A DNA stretch of 64,000 bases from Leptodesmis sichuanensis A121 (lineage in GTDB: Bacteria > Cyanobacteriota > Cyanobacteriia > Leptolyngbyales > Leptolyngbyaceae): assembly GCF_021379005.1 (NCBI RefSeq), contig NZ_CP075171.1, positions 1,860,001 through 1,924,000 on the forward strand, written 5' to 3'. Both the position numbers and the translations under genes were made by a program. Under the pieces are notes generated by a model. It made no database searches, was not told the origin of the DNA, and saw only the letters and a program-made list of their open reading frames with translations. This document shows, piece after piece, positions 56,040 through 64,000 of the stretch; the first letter of the stretch is position 1; each line of letters opens with the position of its first letter.

Positions 56040-56426
56040 TTACGGCGGAGCACTGGGGCCACTTTCTCCATAAACCATGTCATTGGCTGCTGCATAACGG
56101 TTCATGAATCGCATAAAGCGGTCCCAATGGTCATTCTGGTCGATCTCCAGTTTACATTCAACCCGTCGCAAGTCTTCTCCTTCTGGGCCTCCATACAGAA
56201 ACCGTACCCCAGAGGGTTCAATCAGCATCTCGCCTTCTTCATCAATCAGATGCACCGCGTTGGCCGATCGCTTCCAGTAACTGCGAAAGTGTTCTAAGGA
56301 CTCCAATTTGTCAAAAATCAACACCGCCGATCTCTGCCCAGATAGCTTATTTCGTCTCAGGCTCACACCACTTAATTCTTCTTGAACACCCGCAAAAATT
56401 TGGATGCTGGGACTTTGAGTGACCAT
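56040..56426 (-). CDS. psb28-2: Photosystem II assembly protein Psb28 family (Psb28-2 type)
   Basis: 128 aa, an assembly factor that binds PSII intermediates on the cytoplasmic side of the thylakoid. The tell-tale pieces are IQIFAGVQEE at the start, VHLIDEEGEM near 68 (family MYLIDEEGE), and DHWDRFMRFMNRYAAAND near 105 (family WDRFMRFMERYAEE). The middle (about 20-60) differs from standard Psb28, which is why I assign it to the second paralogue. Strong RBS (AGGAGG). It starts 2 bp after the stop of the host-attachment gene, so the two are co-translated. Confidence 0.85.
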   Translation of the reverse strand: MVTQSPSIQIFAGVQEELSGVSLRRNKLSGQRSAVLIFDKLESLEHFRSYWKRSANAVHLIDEEGEMLIEPSGVRFLYGGPEGEDLRRVECKLEIDQNDHWDRFMRFMNRYAAANDMVYGESGPSAPP

Positions 56427-56428
56427 AA

Positions 56429-56917
56429 CTACCTCCTGATTTGAGCGGGTAGCAAGGCTTTCGCAGCTAAATACTCATGCAACTCATGGGTGGACAGTTG
56501 ACACAAGTCTTTGGCTAGCTCAGAAACCTTCAAGTTTTGCGGTAGATCGGGGATGAGCACTTCCCGCATAATCCCCAGAATCTTAGGTTCCGCCACCAAC
56601 AGCAGTTGATGGGGCTGGCGTGTTTGCAGAAATTCGGTCAGCTTAGCAGCGATCGTCTGGGCAAAGCGGCGTTCAAACTCAACGAGATGATTTTCCCGAT
56701 GATCGTCATAACCGTGAGCCTGACCGACGCTGCCGCGATTGCGTCCGGGCTTGGTATTTGACCACAAGTCCTGCCCCTGAAGTTCTTGAGTCGAACTGAG
56801 TAACGTGGCGACTTCAACTAATTTAGCACTGGGTTCGTACTCAGGAAACTTAGCGGGTTCCAGCACAAATAGCCTTGCCTTACTACTGTTAACAACAGCA
56901 ACAACATAGTTTTGCAT
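56429..56917 (-). CDS. Host attachment protein family (baeRF-like fold)
   Basis: 162 aa. VVAVVNSSKARLFVLEP at the start and FAQTIAAKLTEFLQTR, LLLVAEPKILGIMREVL and LCQLSTHELHEYL later match the family named 'protein required for attachment to host cells', which has a release-factor eRF1-like fold. Many free-living bacteria have it and its role may be in translation or ribosome stress. The name is historical. It forms an operon with psb28-2. Confidence 0.8.
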   Translation of the reverse strand: MQNYVVAVVNSSKARLFVLEPAKFPEYEPSAKLVEVATLLSSTQELQGQDLWSNTKPGRNRGSVGQAHGYDDHRENHLVEFERRFAQTIAAKLTEFLQTRQPHQLLLVAEPKILGIMREVLIPDLPQNLKVSELAKDLCQLSTHELHEYLAAKALLPAQIRR

Positions 56918-57022
56918 AACCCATCTCCAGGTACTCTGGATACCTGCATCCTACCTCGGATGCGTGTTGTAAAACACAATCTCGCACAAAGATTAAAACT
57001 CTCGACATCTTTCTTAAACTTT

Positions 57023-58729
57023 CTAATTCCACCGATTCCGTCGTTGCTTGACAAAGTCCTTAGCCTCTTCAACGGTCTTGAAGCGTTCTGGGTAGCGGTT
57101 GTGTAATACCTCTGGCAGACGATCGCAGTCACGATTGCGATTCACGGAAATGCCAGCGGGTAAATCGACATTACAAAGCAACGGCGAATCTTCTCTCTCT
57201 TCTCGCTTAAGCTGCTGTTGGGTTAGCTCTTCGGTACGGCTGAGATCTAAGGCAAATAAAATCGCACGGCTGAGGTTGGCATCGCGGAGATGGGCACCGC
57301 TGAGGTTGGTGTCACTAAGATAGGCACCGCTCAGATCCGCACGGCTGAGGTCAGCATGGCTGAGGTCAGCATGGCTGAGGTCAGCACTATTGAGATGGGC
57401 ACGACTGAGGTCAACCCGGCTGAGATCCGCACGGCTCAGATCCGCAGCACTGAAATCGGCACTGCTGAGATGAGCACCACTGAGGCGGGCACCGCTGAGG
57501 TCAGCCCGATTGAGGTGAGCACCACTGAGGCGGGCACCACTGAGGTCAGTCCGACTGAGGTGGGCACTGGTGAGGTCGGCATCGCTCAGGTCGGCACTGG
57601 TGAGATGGGCATCGTTGAGGTGGGCATCGTTGAGGTGGGCACCACTGAGATGAGCATGGCTCAGGTCAGCACCGAGAAGGTGAGCATCGGTGAGCTGGGC
57701 ATTAATGAGGTCGGCACTGCGGAGATCGCCATGACTGAGGTGGGCACCGCTGAGGTCGGCACCGCTGAGGTCGGCACCGCTGAGGTGGGCATGGTTGAGG
57801 TGGGCACCACTGAGCTTCGCATCGCTGAGGTTCGCATGGCTGAGATCCACATGGCCGAGATTGGCACGGCTCAGGCGGGCATGGCTGAGATTGGCACGGC
57901 TGAGGTTCGCACGACTCAGGTCAGCACCGCTGAGGTCGGCACGGCTGAGGTTGGTATTACTGAGTTGAGTATCGGTGAGATCAGCCCCCTTCAGCTTGAG
58001 CAGTGATGTTTCTGTGAGGCTAGTTTGCTGATCCTCTGTCGTTGCCAGTTCTTTTCTCTGGATCAGCTCTGATTCGTATAAAAATAGCAGGACACTGGCC
58101 TTGCGTGCTCCATCTGTAAGTTTTGGGTCTTCTCTATCCGTCAGTCGGCGGAGGATCGACAAGGTTCTGGCACGAATGACATCCATGCCAGCATTCAGCA
58201 AAAACTGCTCCTCCTCAGTGAGTACGCTTTTTGCCTGCTTTTTGGCCAGAGCACTCAAGCGTTGACCTACCAATAGATCTGACATACTGCCCAGATAGGC
58301 TGCTAACGCACCTTCACGCTGCTCGTTTTCCGCCCGTTCTTCTGCCCTGGCCTTTGCTTCTAGTGCTTGCTCTTTCGCAAGTTGTTCCGCCTTTTCCCCT
58401 TTTTCTTTTTCAATCTGCCCCCTCTCGGCTTCTGCTTGTTCTTGCAATGTCTTAAGTTTGATACCAAGCCATACTCCAGTAAGAGGAACAAGCACTAAAC
58501 CCATCCAGTCCCAAAGAGTCTTTCGTCCACCCACCAGCTTAATGGTGGTTGGGGATGGTTGAGGTTCTGTTTTCGATTTGAGTCCAAACCATTCCCAGTC
58601 GGGTGGAGCTATGACAAGGATCCCAATACCCACGAATATGCCAGCAATGATCAGTTGGAAAATGGCCTTTTTGAGGGAGGGAACTGTCTTCCTGAGAAAT
58701 TGTTTGGTTGGATCAGCAGGTTCTTTCAT
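57023..58729 (-). CDS. Pentapeptide-repeat membrane protein
   Basis: 568 aa. Two hydrophobic segments near residues 20-40 and 72-92, a charged coiled-coil stretch (EQAEAERGQIEKEKGEKAEQLAK, in part) at about 95-135, then pentapeptide repeats (A-[DNH]-L-S-x) from about 255 to 480, giving a right-handed quadrilateral helix. The tail (VDLPAGISVNRNRDCDRLPEVLHNR) is a short domain with 'KTVEEAKDFV'. I use the ATG at 58729; a TTG at 58738 is also in frame. Its target is unknown. It lies 55 bp downstream of the LuxR gene in the same direction. Confidence 0.88.
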   Translation of the reverse strand: MKEPADPTKQFLRKTVPSLKKAIFQLIIAGIFVGIGILVIAPPDWEWFGLKSKTEPQPSPTTIKLVGGRKTLWDWMGLVLVPLTGVWLGIKLKTLQEQAEAERGQIEKEKGEKAEQLAKEQALEAKARAEERAENEQREGALAAYLGSMSDLLVGQRLSALAKKQAKSVLTEEEQFLLNAGMDVIRARTLSILRRLTDREDPKLTDGARKASVLLFLYESELIQRKELATTEDQQTSLTETSLLKLKGADLTDTQLSNTNLSRADLSGADLSRANLSRANLSHARLSRANLGHVDLSHANLSDAKLSGAHLNHAHLSGADLSGADLSGAHLSHGDLRSADLINAQLTDAHLLGADLSHAHLSGAHLNDAHLNDAHLTSADLSDADLTSAHLSRTDLSGARLSGAHLNRADLSGARLSGAHLSSADFSAADLSRADLSRVDLSRAHLNSADLSHADLSHADLSRADLSGAYLSDTNLSGAHLRDANLSRAILFALDLSRTEELTQQQLKREEREDSPLLCNVDLPAGISVNRNRDCDRLPEVLHNRYPERFKTVEEAKDFVKQRRNRWN

Positions 58730-58784
58730 ACGGGGCAACCGACTGGTGGTTGATTAAGCAGAAATAGTGATACAGGGCTGTTTG

Positions 58785-59420
58785 TTAAGCTAGGGCGCTA
58801 CTCTCTTTTTGTTTGACATGAATACTTCTCATATGTTTTTTGACGGTATTAGGAGTAATGCAAAGTTCATGGGAAATTTGTTTGTAGCTGTAGTTAGTGC
58901 GATGCAGCAGCCAAACTTCTTTTTCGCGGGGTGTTAGCCCATATTTCTGGGCTTCCTCTATGGCGATGCTTTTGAGTGCCTGATAGCGATCCTCTATGGT
59001 TAACAGCAGGCAGGGGCGATCGCAGGGTTCTACTTGCAACCAGCGAGCGCGGATATGTAAAGCGGTGGAATCGTTGGCAAAAATTTCTGATTCCATGAGC
59101 CAATGCTGATGGGGAAACAAACTGCGGCTGTCAATCAAAGATTGGCAGATATGCCAGATCTCCTGGGGGACAGCGTTTTCACAGGCATTGCTGGGATTTA
59201 ATCGACGCAAAATCCGGAGAGCATTGTCATTGGCATATATCAATTCCTGTTGCTCAGTTAGAATCAAAACACCATCAATCAGGTTATCAACTTTGCCTTC
59301 TAACGATTCAATAGGCTGATTGACGGAAAGTTGCGAGGCTGACTGCGATCGCTGCAATGGTGCATTTCGCCTTTCGGGGGAACTGGCAATACTAATTGTT
59401 TTAGAGGAGGGGGCATTCAT
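58785..59420 (-). CDS. PAS-LuxR transcription regulator
   Basis: 211 aa. A PAS-like sensor spans about 35-140 (DGVLILTEQQELIYANDNALRIL). A LuxR-type helix-turn-helix spans about 150-205 (LTPREKEVWLLHRTNYSYKQISHELCITPNTVKKHM). There is no receiver domain or acyl-homoserine-lactone site. RBS AGGAG lies before the ATG at 59420. A longer frame from 59468 overlaps the SMI1/KNR4 gene and is unlikely. It is 25 bp downstream of that gene, and probably controls the cluster it lies in. Confidence 0.85.
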   Translation of the reverse strand: MNAPSSKTISIASSPERRNAPLQRSQSASQLSVNQPIESLEGKVDNLIDGVLILTEQQELIYANDNALRILRRLNPSNACENAVPQEIWHICQSLIDSRSLFPHQHWLMESEIFANDSTALHIRARWLQVEPCDRPCLLLTIEDRYQALKSIAIEEAQKYGLTPREKEVWLLHRTNYSYKQISHELCITPNTVKKHMRSIHVKQKESSALA

Positions 59421-59445
59421 GGTGAATCTCCTGAGCAGATCTGTA

Positions 59446-60096
59446 TCAGCTTTCCTGCATTTCATCAAAGGAGCGATATTCCTCCTGCATCATTTCCAGG
59501 AAGGATCTGTACCGGGTAGCACCAGGCCGCCAATCGTCACCCAGATCGCCATTATCGGGAAGGGAATCTTCCAGATACCAGGCTTCCCATTCCCCATCGT
59601 GATTGAGATCAATCTGGGGATTCAGTAAATAGATGGCAGAATTTTCGCGATCGCTAATTTCCAGGGCCGTTTGCAAATATTCGATGCGTAATTTTTTCGG
59701 ATCCTGATCATAGCCATAGACTAAGTACTCTTCGTCTGGAATTGATGGTGTTCTTAAGTGAATATCTGAGCCATTGAAAGTTACATTCATATAATGCTCT
59801 CGCTTATATCGTTCGGTAAAATCATTGATCCAATCCTGGCGACGGACAGCAAACCGCTCAATTTCATCTGTAGACCAGAGTTTGCAAACAAAAGGAGTGG
59901 TCAAATACCAACCATTTGTAACTTTCAGGAACTCCCGATAGGAGCGAGGTAGAACCATTCCCAAACGAGCCTCTGCCTGGGCAATTTGTGCTTCAGTAGC
60001 ACCGGGATAGCCCAACCAACCGGATTCAATGACCTGTGGTGGTAGTTTGTCCTGCTCATATCTCATGGACTGTAGCGACTCCCGACTCCACCGCAT
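59446..60096 (-). CDS. SMI1/KNR4 (SUKH) family protein
   Basis: 216 aa from the ATG at 60096, which has a good RBS (GGGAGGGG). A longer frame begins at 60126 without one. GYPGATEAQIAQAEARLGMVLPRSYREFLKVTNGW, seen in parts at about 32-65, is the SUKH signature. SUKH proteins are frequent immunity proteins against polymorphic toxins and also act in signalling. No toxin lies beside it, and the group is more like an accessory cluster. It is 44 bp downstream of the 328-aa unknown. Confidence 0.85.
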   Translation of the reverse strand: MRWSRESLQSMRYEQDKLPPQVIESGWLGYPGATEAQIAQAEARLGMVLPRSYREFLKVTNGWYLTTPFVCKLWSTDEIERFAVRRQDWINDFTERYKREHYMNVTFNGSDIHLRTPSIPDEEYLVYGYDQDPKKLRIEYLQTALEISDRENSAIYLLNPQIDLNHDGEWEAWYLEDSLPDNGDLGDDWRPGATRYRSFLEMMQEEYRSFDEMQES

Positions 60097-60140
60097 CAGG
60101 AACCCCTCCCAATCGAAGGTACACATTAGAGATAGCTGGA

Positions 60141-61127
60141 TTAAGTAACTTGCAGCACTGGAGAAATACCACCCAGGAGGTGAGCGTGATCGGTGATGAC
60201 CAAGCGCAACTGGTATGTGCCGGGTGGTAGTCGCAGCCCTTTGATTGTGGCAGTATAGACATCACGCAGCTCGACCAACCGAGTGAAAGGTCGTTTCTCG
60301 TCACTCATCAGGACTTTTTGTTTTGTAGTTCGATCCCTAACGTCGTACAGAATTTCACAAGTCAGGGGGTGTTTAGCCAGTCTTACCGCTGAGAGGCCAT
60401 CAATTTTGAACTGGATATGCACATCAAAGGGTTCATGCCTGGTAATCGGTGTTGAAAATGTCGAATTAGCTGCCTGAGTCTCTATGGTTAATTCAGGCTG
60501 AGAAGATTGCTGGATTTGTGCCCGCAGAATGGTGAGTTTGGCAGAAGAGAATTCTCCTTCTGTTGCACCAGGCTCTGAATCGGTTGGCCATGTTGTTTCC
60601 AACTTATTGAGCAGCCATGCAGCCAGTTGCACACTTGCCATATCGTCCCAGCAATGAGGGCTGTCTTGATCTCCACTAAAGGCAACGGTGCGCCACTGCT
60701 TTGCGTCCCCCTCCCCTTTTTCATGGATTTCCACCAGAAAGAAGTCCCGTAATTGCCACTGCTCCGTCTCCATCTGCCGATGATGGGCCTGCAACTGCTG
60801 AATGATGACCTGGGTTTCCTCCTCGCTAAACCCTTTATGGTGCAACAACCAGTCTTCCAGCCAATCCAGTTGGTCTTCCAACCACTGGGCAAACAGCGAT
60901 CGTCGTCGAGTCGGTGATTCAGCCACTCCTGGGGATCTGGATAACGCTGGAGAATCGACAGGGGGTGGTTCTACCTCGGCGGCTATTTCCGTCGGTTGTG
61001 GCTCAGGTTCCAGTTCGGCCTCATTAGCTGGTTGTTCCGGTTGTTGAGATGATTCTGATGGCTGCTTCGAGCTACTGGATGCTCTACGCCCTTTCCGCGT
61101 GGGGTCGTCCCCCGTTGGTGCTGTCAT
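60141..61127 (-). CDS. Unknown protein with a disordered N-terminus and beta-rich C-terminus
   Basis: 328 aa. Residues 1-75 are low-complexity and rich in S, P, E and Q. A coil or helix at about 78-125 (WLEDQLDWLEDWLLHHKGFSEEETQVIIQ) leads to a middle domain, and residues 235-328 are beta-rich (FDVHIQFKIDGL, then TATIKGLRLPPGTYQLRLVI), like an Ig/fibronectin fold. No signal peptide, catalytic motif or membrane segment. RBS (GGGAGGAGG). I do not recognise the family. The cluster context (SUKH, LuxR) is the only clue. Confidence 0.55.
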   Translation of the reverse strand: MTAPTGDDPTRKGRRASSSSKQPSESSQQPEQPANEAELEPEPQPTEIAAEVEPPPVDSPALSRSPGVAESPTRRRSLFAQWLEDQLDWLEDWLLHHKGFSEEETQVIIQQLQAHHRQMETEQWQLRDFFLVEIHEKGEGDAKQWRTVAFSGDQDSPHCWDDMASVQLAAWLLNKLETTWPTDSEPGATEGEFSSAKLTILRAQIQQSSQPELTIETQAANSTFSTPITRHEPFDVHIQFKIDGLSAVRLAKHPLTCEILYDVRDRTTKQKVLMSDEKRPFTRLVELRDVYTATIKGLRLPPGTYQLRLVITDHAHLLGGISPVLQVT

Positions 61128-61311
61128 TGGTTGCCTCCTCCCTGGTGCAAATCAAACCCTGAATCCAGGTGTGAAATCTGGACTGACCATCTCGATCTCA
61201 ATCTGCTTTAATGACTAAAGATTGAGGTGGTAGAAAACAGACGGGCACTAGTAACCCATCTGATAACTGATCGTGCTCCTGTGACCTCAGGAGACGTGGG
61301 TGATGGAACGC

Positions 61312-61866
61312 TTAATTGAGACCAACGAATTCAACAAAGCCGCCAGCAACGTAAGCATTCGCGAACCCAACTTTAGTCGCAGGATTGCCCAGAGTGATCA
61401 TCGCTGAGAAGGCATAGACAGCTTCAGCCATCGTACCGGCAGGGATAGTGTAATTAAGAACATACCAGTACTTCTTGCATTGCAAGGGCGTTGTTTGCTG
61501 AGGGAAATTGAATTCTGGGTTGGTTCCAATTGATTCTGCAAACCATTGATGATGCAGTACTAAGCCAGAACACGTCACTACATCCCTACCGGGACCCGTG
61601 AAGCCCACAATCACACTCAGGGTGGTGGGAGTGCTGGTAAGGGTGATATCGTCTGGATCTTGGCCAGGTGCATCAACCCAAATACAGGGTAAAACACACA
61701 TTTCCCATGGGGTTTTGTTGACATCACAATCGCGGCAGGCAAAGCAGAGAGCCTCATGCAGTCGTTGCGGCGTATCAGGTGGAAGCTGTTGTTGCCTGAG
61801 CAATTCGTCTAAGGTTTCGAAGCACTTGTTACAATCTGGATGTCCACAACAAGTTATGTCAGCCAT
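61312..61866 (-). CDS. Unknown cysteine-rich protein
   Basis: 184 aa. CCGHPDCNKC near the start and CFACRDCDVNK near 41 suggest metal binding. The rest (about 75-184) is beta-rich with TLSVIVGFTGPGRDVV, HHQWFAESIG and KKYWYVLNYTIPAG, ending in GFVEFVGLN, and may be a beta-sandwich. RBS AAGGAG and ATG at 61866. Nothing recognised. It opens the minus-strand group 58.8-61.9 kb but is separated from the next gene by 184 bp. Confidence 0.5.
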   Translation of the reverse strand: MADITCCGHPDCNKCFETLDELLRQQQLPPDTPQRLHEALCFACRDCDVNKTPWEMCVLPCIWVDAPGQDPDDITLTSTPTTLSVIVGFTGPGRDVVTCSGLVLHHQWFAESIGTNPEFNFPQQTTPLQCKKYWYVLNYTIPAGTMAEAVYAFSAMITLGNPATKVGFANAYVAGGFVEFVGLN

Positions 61867-62453
61867 ATCAGTAATCTCCTTATGTCAATGGATTTCGGTA
61901 GTTTAGGCAGTATTCGAACCAGGATGGCTTATCGGTTTGAGTGAGTGGCCTCCGGTGCAACTGCCTTAGCTCCTTTAGCTATCCGTATAATTGCAAACTC
62001 AACTGGGGCTGAAAATTCCCCTGGTAGGATACTCTTTTCGCTTCTGTAATCCCTCAAGGGTATCCACTACATCTGGTGTTTAATGGAGGCGAACATGGCA
62101 TTTGACAGAGGGTTCTATTCCAGCCAGCAACTGTCTAATTGGTGAGCAGGCCGGGTTCTTGTCAAATAGATAAGGTTTCCTACAATTAGGGGGGTTACTC
62201 AACCTAGTAGATGTGTACTGCTTAGCCCAACTGCAGGCTGAAGCATGGCAAGCTAAAATGATGAATCCTCGGAGTAGCCGACCTCTTCAGGTACGACAGC
62301 TTAAATAAGGTCACTACTCCTAAAGGGAGTATGCTTAGTAACAAAAGGGAGTATCTTCAATAAGAATGAAATAAGAAGTATCACAGTTAAGCGGTAGTTA
62401 AGATCATCTCAGACCGAACCCCCAAAGCCCCTTCTCTACAAGCTCAACGTTCT
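61867..62453. other. Long leader region with predicted RNA structure before the EF-G gene
   Basis: 587 bp without a gene I can support. At 62219-62320 several stems can be drawn by eye, and at 62322-62365 two direct copies of AAAGGGAGTAT, 22 bp apart, occur. The start of the EF-G message probably lies here. No riboswitch class is recognised. Confidence 0.45.
62219..62320 (+). ncRNA. Candidate structured RNA or leader
   Basis: Stem TGCTTAGCC/GGCT-G-AAGCA (62219-62245). Long stem GGAGTAG (62271-62277) with CTACTCC (62314-62320), extended by GACCT (62280-62284) with AGGTC (62308-62312). A small ACCT-CTTC-AGGT hairpin (62281-62292) is an alternative to the latter. This is structure by eye only, with no covariation. 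Confidence 0.3.
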
Positions 62454-64000
62454 ATGAATTCCCTCGATCAAATTCGTAACATTGGCATCTCGGCTCATAT
62501 CGATGCAGGAAAGACCACCCTGTCTGAGCGTATCCTCTACTACACGAAAAAGATTCACAAAATGCATGAAGTGCATGGCGGGGATAGTGAGTCTGGGGCC
62601 ACGATGGATTATATGGAACTGGAGCGAGAAAAGGGCATTACGATTACTTCCGCCGTGATTACCTGTTTCTGGAAAGACTACCAGATTAATTTAATTGATA
62701 CTCCCGGTCATGTGGATTTCACCATTGAAGTCGAACGATCGCTGCGGGTACTCGATGGTGCCGTGTTGGTGCTGTGCGGTGTTGGAGGGGTGCAGTCTCA
62801 GTCAATTACGGTCGATCGCCAGATGCGACGCTATCGGATTCCCCGGATTATTTTCATCAACAAGTTGGATCGGGTAGGAGCCAATCCCTTTCGAGTGGTC
62901 GCTGCAATTCAGGAAAAGCTGGGTGTTACTCCTGTAGTGTTGCAGTATCCGATCGGGTTAGAAGCCCAATTTACGGGTGTGATTGATCTGATTGAAATGA
63001 CCGCCTCCTACTTTGAGGGAGAACATGGGGAAGACTGGATCCAGCGGCCCATTCCAGCGGCACTGCAGGCAGAAGCTCAAGCCGCCAGAGACAAATTATT
63101 GGATCAAATCTCCCTGCGATCGGAAGCAATCACAGCCAAACTGCTCAATGGCGAAGATGTTCCCAGTAACCTGATCCGGGAAACGCTACGAGCAGGTACC
63201 TTAGCCCACGAATTTATTCCCGTCCTGATGGGATCGGCCTTCAAGAATAAAGGGGTTCACAATCTACTGGATGCCATTGGCCTGTATTTACCGTCTCCAG
63301 CAGAACGGGAATTAGTGACGGCGATCGATGGCACCACTGGCATCCGAGTTCCTGTTGCCCCCACCCCCACCCCACCGGTCGTCGGCTTAGGCTTTAAGCT
63401 AACCGAGGATGAGTATGGCCCCCTCACCTACACCCGCCTGTATTCCGGCACCCTGAAGCAGGGCGATCGCCTCTACAATTCCCGCACCCAGAGAACTGTC
63501 CGTGTGGGTCGTCTCGTCCGTCTGGAAGCCGATCGCCGTCAGGAACTGGCCACGATCGCCGCAGGCGAAATTGTTGGCCTGGTGGGAATTGAATGTGCCG
63601 CTGGCGATACGCTGTGTACTCCTGGCACCAACCTGTTCCTGGAAGGGATGGAAGTTCCCGAACCCGTGATGACGATCGCCATTACGCCTAAAAGTAAAGC
63701 GGACAGCGATCGCCTCTCGAAAGCCCTGCAGCGATTTGTTAAAGAAGACCCTACTCTGCGCGTCAGTACCGATCCGGAGTCGCACAAGATCTTACTATCA
63801 GGGATGGGAGAACTCCATTTAGAAATCTATCTGGAGCGCATGAAACGGGAATATCACGCAGAAGCCTATATTGGTAAGCCAGCCGTGGCCTTTCGAGAAA
63901 CCATTACCCGCTCGGCTGACTTTGATTACACCTTCAAACGCCAGACTCCAGGACACGGCCAGTTTGCTCACGTCATCGGTCGCTTAGAACCCTGTGATCA
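62454..64000 (+). CDS. Elongation factor G paralogue (partial, 3' end outside window)
   Basis: The visible 515 codons are the GTPase and domain II/III parts of an EF-G. NIGISAHIDAGKTT (G1) near residue 10, GITITSA (switch I end) near 62, DTPGHVDF (G3) near 82 and NKLD (G4) near 139 are all present. The switch I stretch, HGGDSESGATMDYMELEREKG, carries a short insertion before GATMDYME compared with standard EF-G (HxVHDGxATMDWMEQE), closer to the spdEFG1/mitochondrial EFG1 type. The standard fusA gene is normally in the str operon with rpsL, rpsG and tufA, and this one is not. Confidence 0.88.
   Translation, partial: MNSLDQIRNIGISAHIDAGKTTLSERILYYTKKIHKMHEVHGGDSESGATMDYMELEREKGITITSAVITCFWKDYQINLIDTPGHVDFTIEVERSLRVLDGAVLVLCGVGGVQSQSITVDRQMRRYRIPRIIFINKLDRVGANPFRVVAAIQEKLGVTPVVLQYPIGLEAQFTGVIDLIEMTASYFEGEHGEDWIQRPIPAALQAEAQAARDKLLDQISLRSEAITAKLLNGEDVPSNLIRETLRAGTLAHEFIPVLMGSAFKNKGVHNLLDAIGLYLPSPAERELVTAIDGTTGIRVPVAPTPTPPVVGLGFKLTEDEYGPLTYTRLYSGTLKQGDRLYNSRTQRTVRVGRLVRLEADRRQELATIAAGEIVGLVGIECAAGDTLCTPGTNLFLEGMEVPEPVMTIAITPKSKADSDRLSKALQRFVKEDPTLRVSTDPESHKILLSGMGELHLEIYLERMKREYHAEAYIGKPAVAFRETITRSADFDYTFKRQTPGHGQFAHVIGRLEPCD

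Noticed and set aside
57290-58006. A 238-codon plus-strand open frame with MAEV/GTAE-type repeats
   Set aside because: It is the antisense of the pentapeptide-repeat region. The repeated bias of that gene keeps the opposite frame open. No start signal or family match.

Overview
The window comes from a cyanobacterium, most likely a filamentous Leptolyngbya-type strain. The evidence is the very frequent GCGATCGC (HIP1) octamer, a Psb28-family photosystem II protein, two carotenoid oxygenases, a DUF2949 protein, a PTPA/PEP-CTERM-like secreted protein, large WD40 signalling proteins, and many heptanucleotide tandem repeats (STRRs). The species assignment is inference.

Layout. 1-14 kb is mostly housekeeping and stand-alone genes: a GAF sensor running off the left edge, pyrD, argB, a carotenoid oxygenase, a BT1 transporter, a PLP lyase, a delta-9-type desaturase, a divergent proA paralogue with a small membrane protein, tRNA-Gly, an SGNH hydrolase, a NIL/ferredoxin protein and a GNAT enzyme. 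14-23 kb holds a dihaem cytochrome c, secA, a secreted unknown, then a minus-strand group of patatin, FeeM/LuxI-like acyltransferase and an unusual M15 peptidase/PG-binding/goose-type lysozyme fusion. 23-30 kb holds an NB-ARC/WD40 STAND protein, a long carotenoid oxygenase and a WD40 gene remnant. 30-34 kb holds recQ and aroA. 34.9-41.2 kb is a five-gene minus-strand operon for extended hopanoid side chains: hpnI, a diiron ferritin-like gene, hpnJ, hpnK and a GT39 glycosyltransferase. 41-48 kb holds the CTERM protein, DUF2949-pfkA, a Ser/Thr kinase, two gene relics (Uma2 and a formylglycine-generating-enzyme-like domain) and a 2OG oxygenase. 48-51.5 kb is a decay zone with a complete IS630-type element (48863-49988) inserted in a DUF4058 gene. 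51.5-55.1 kb is a four-gene plus-strand operon (flavin reductase, M20 peptidase, DUF1611, alpha/beta hydrolase). 55-62 kb is a long minus-strand run: acyltransferase, psb28-2, host-attachment protein, pentapeptide-repeat protein, PAS-LuxR regulator, SMI1/KNR4 protein and two unknown proteins. An EF-G paralogue runs off the right edge.

Repeats are a theme. A 73-bp palindromic element (MITE/REP-like) occurs six times between genes. Heptanucleotide STRRs sit between genes and, in three cases, inside coding sequence. Several palindromes abut or overlap stop codons. The most novel candidates are the hopanoid operon with its extra diiron and GT39 genes, the tri-modular goose-type lysozyme, the uncharacterised cluster at 58.8-61.9 kb, and structured leader-like RNA regions before pfkA and before the EF-G gene.
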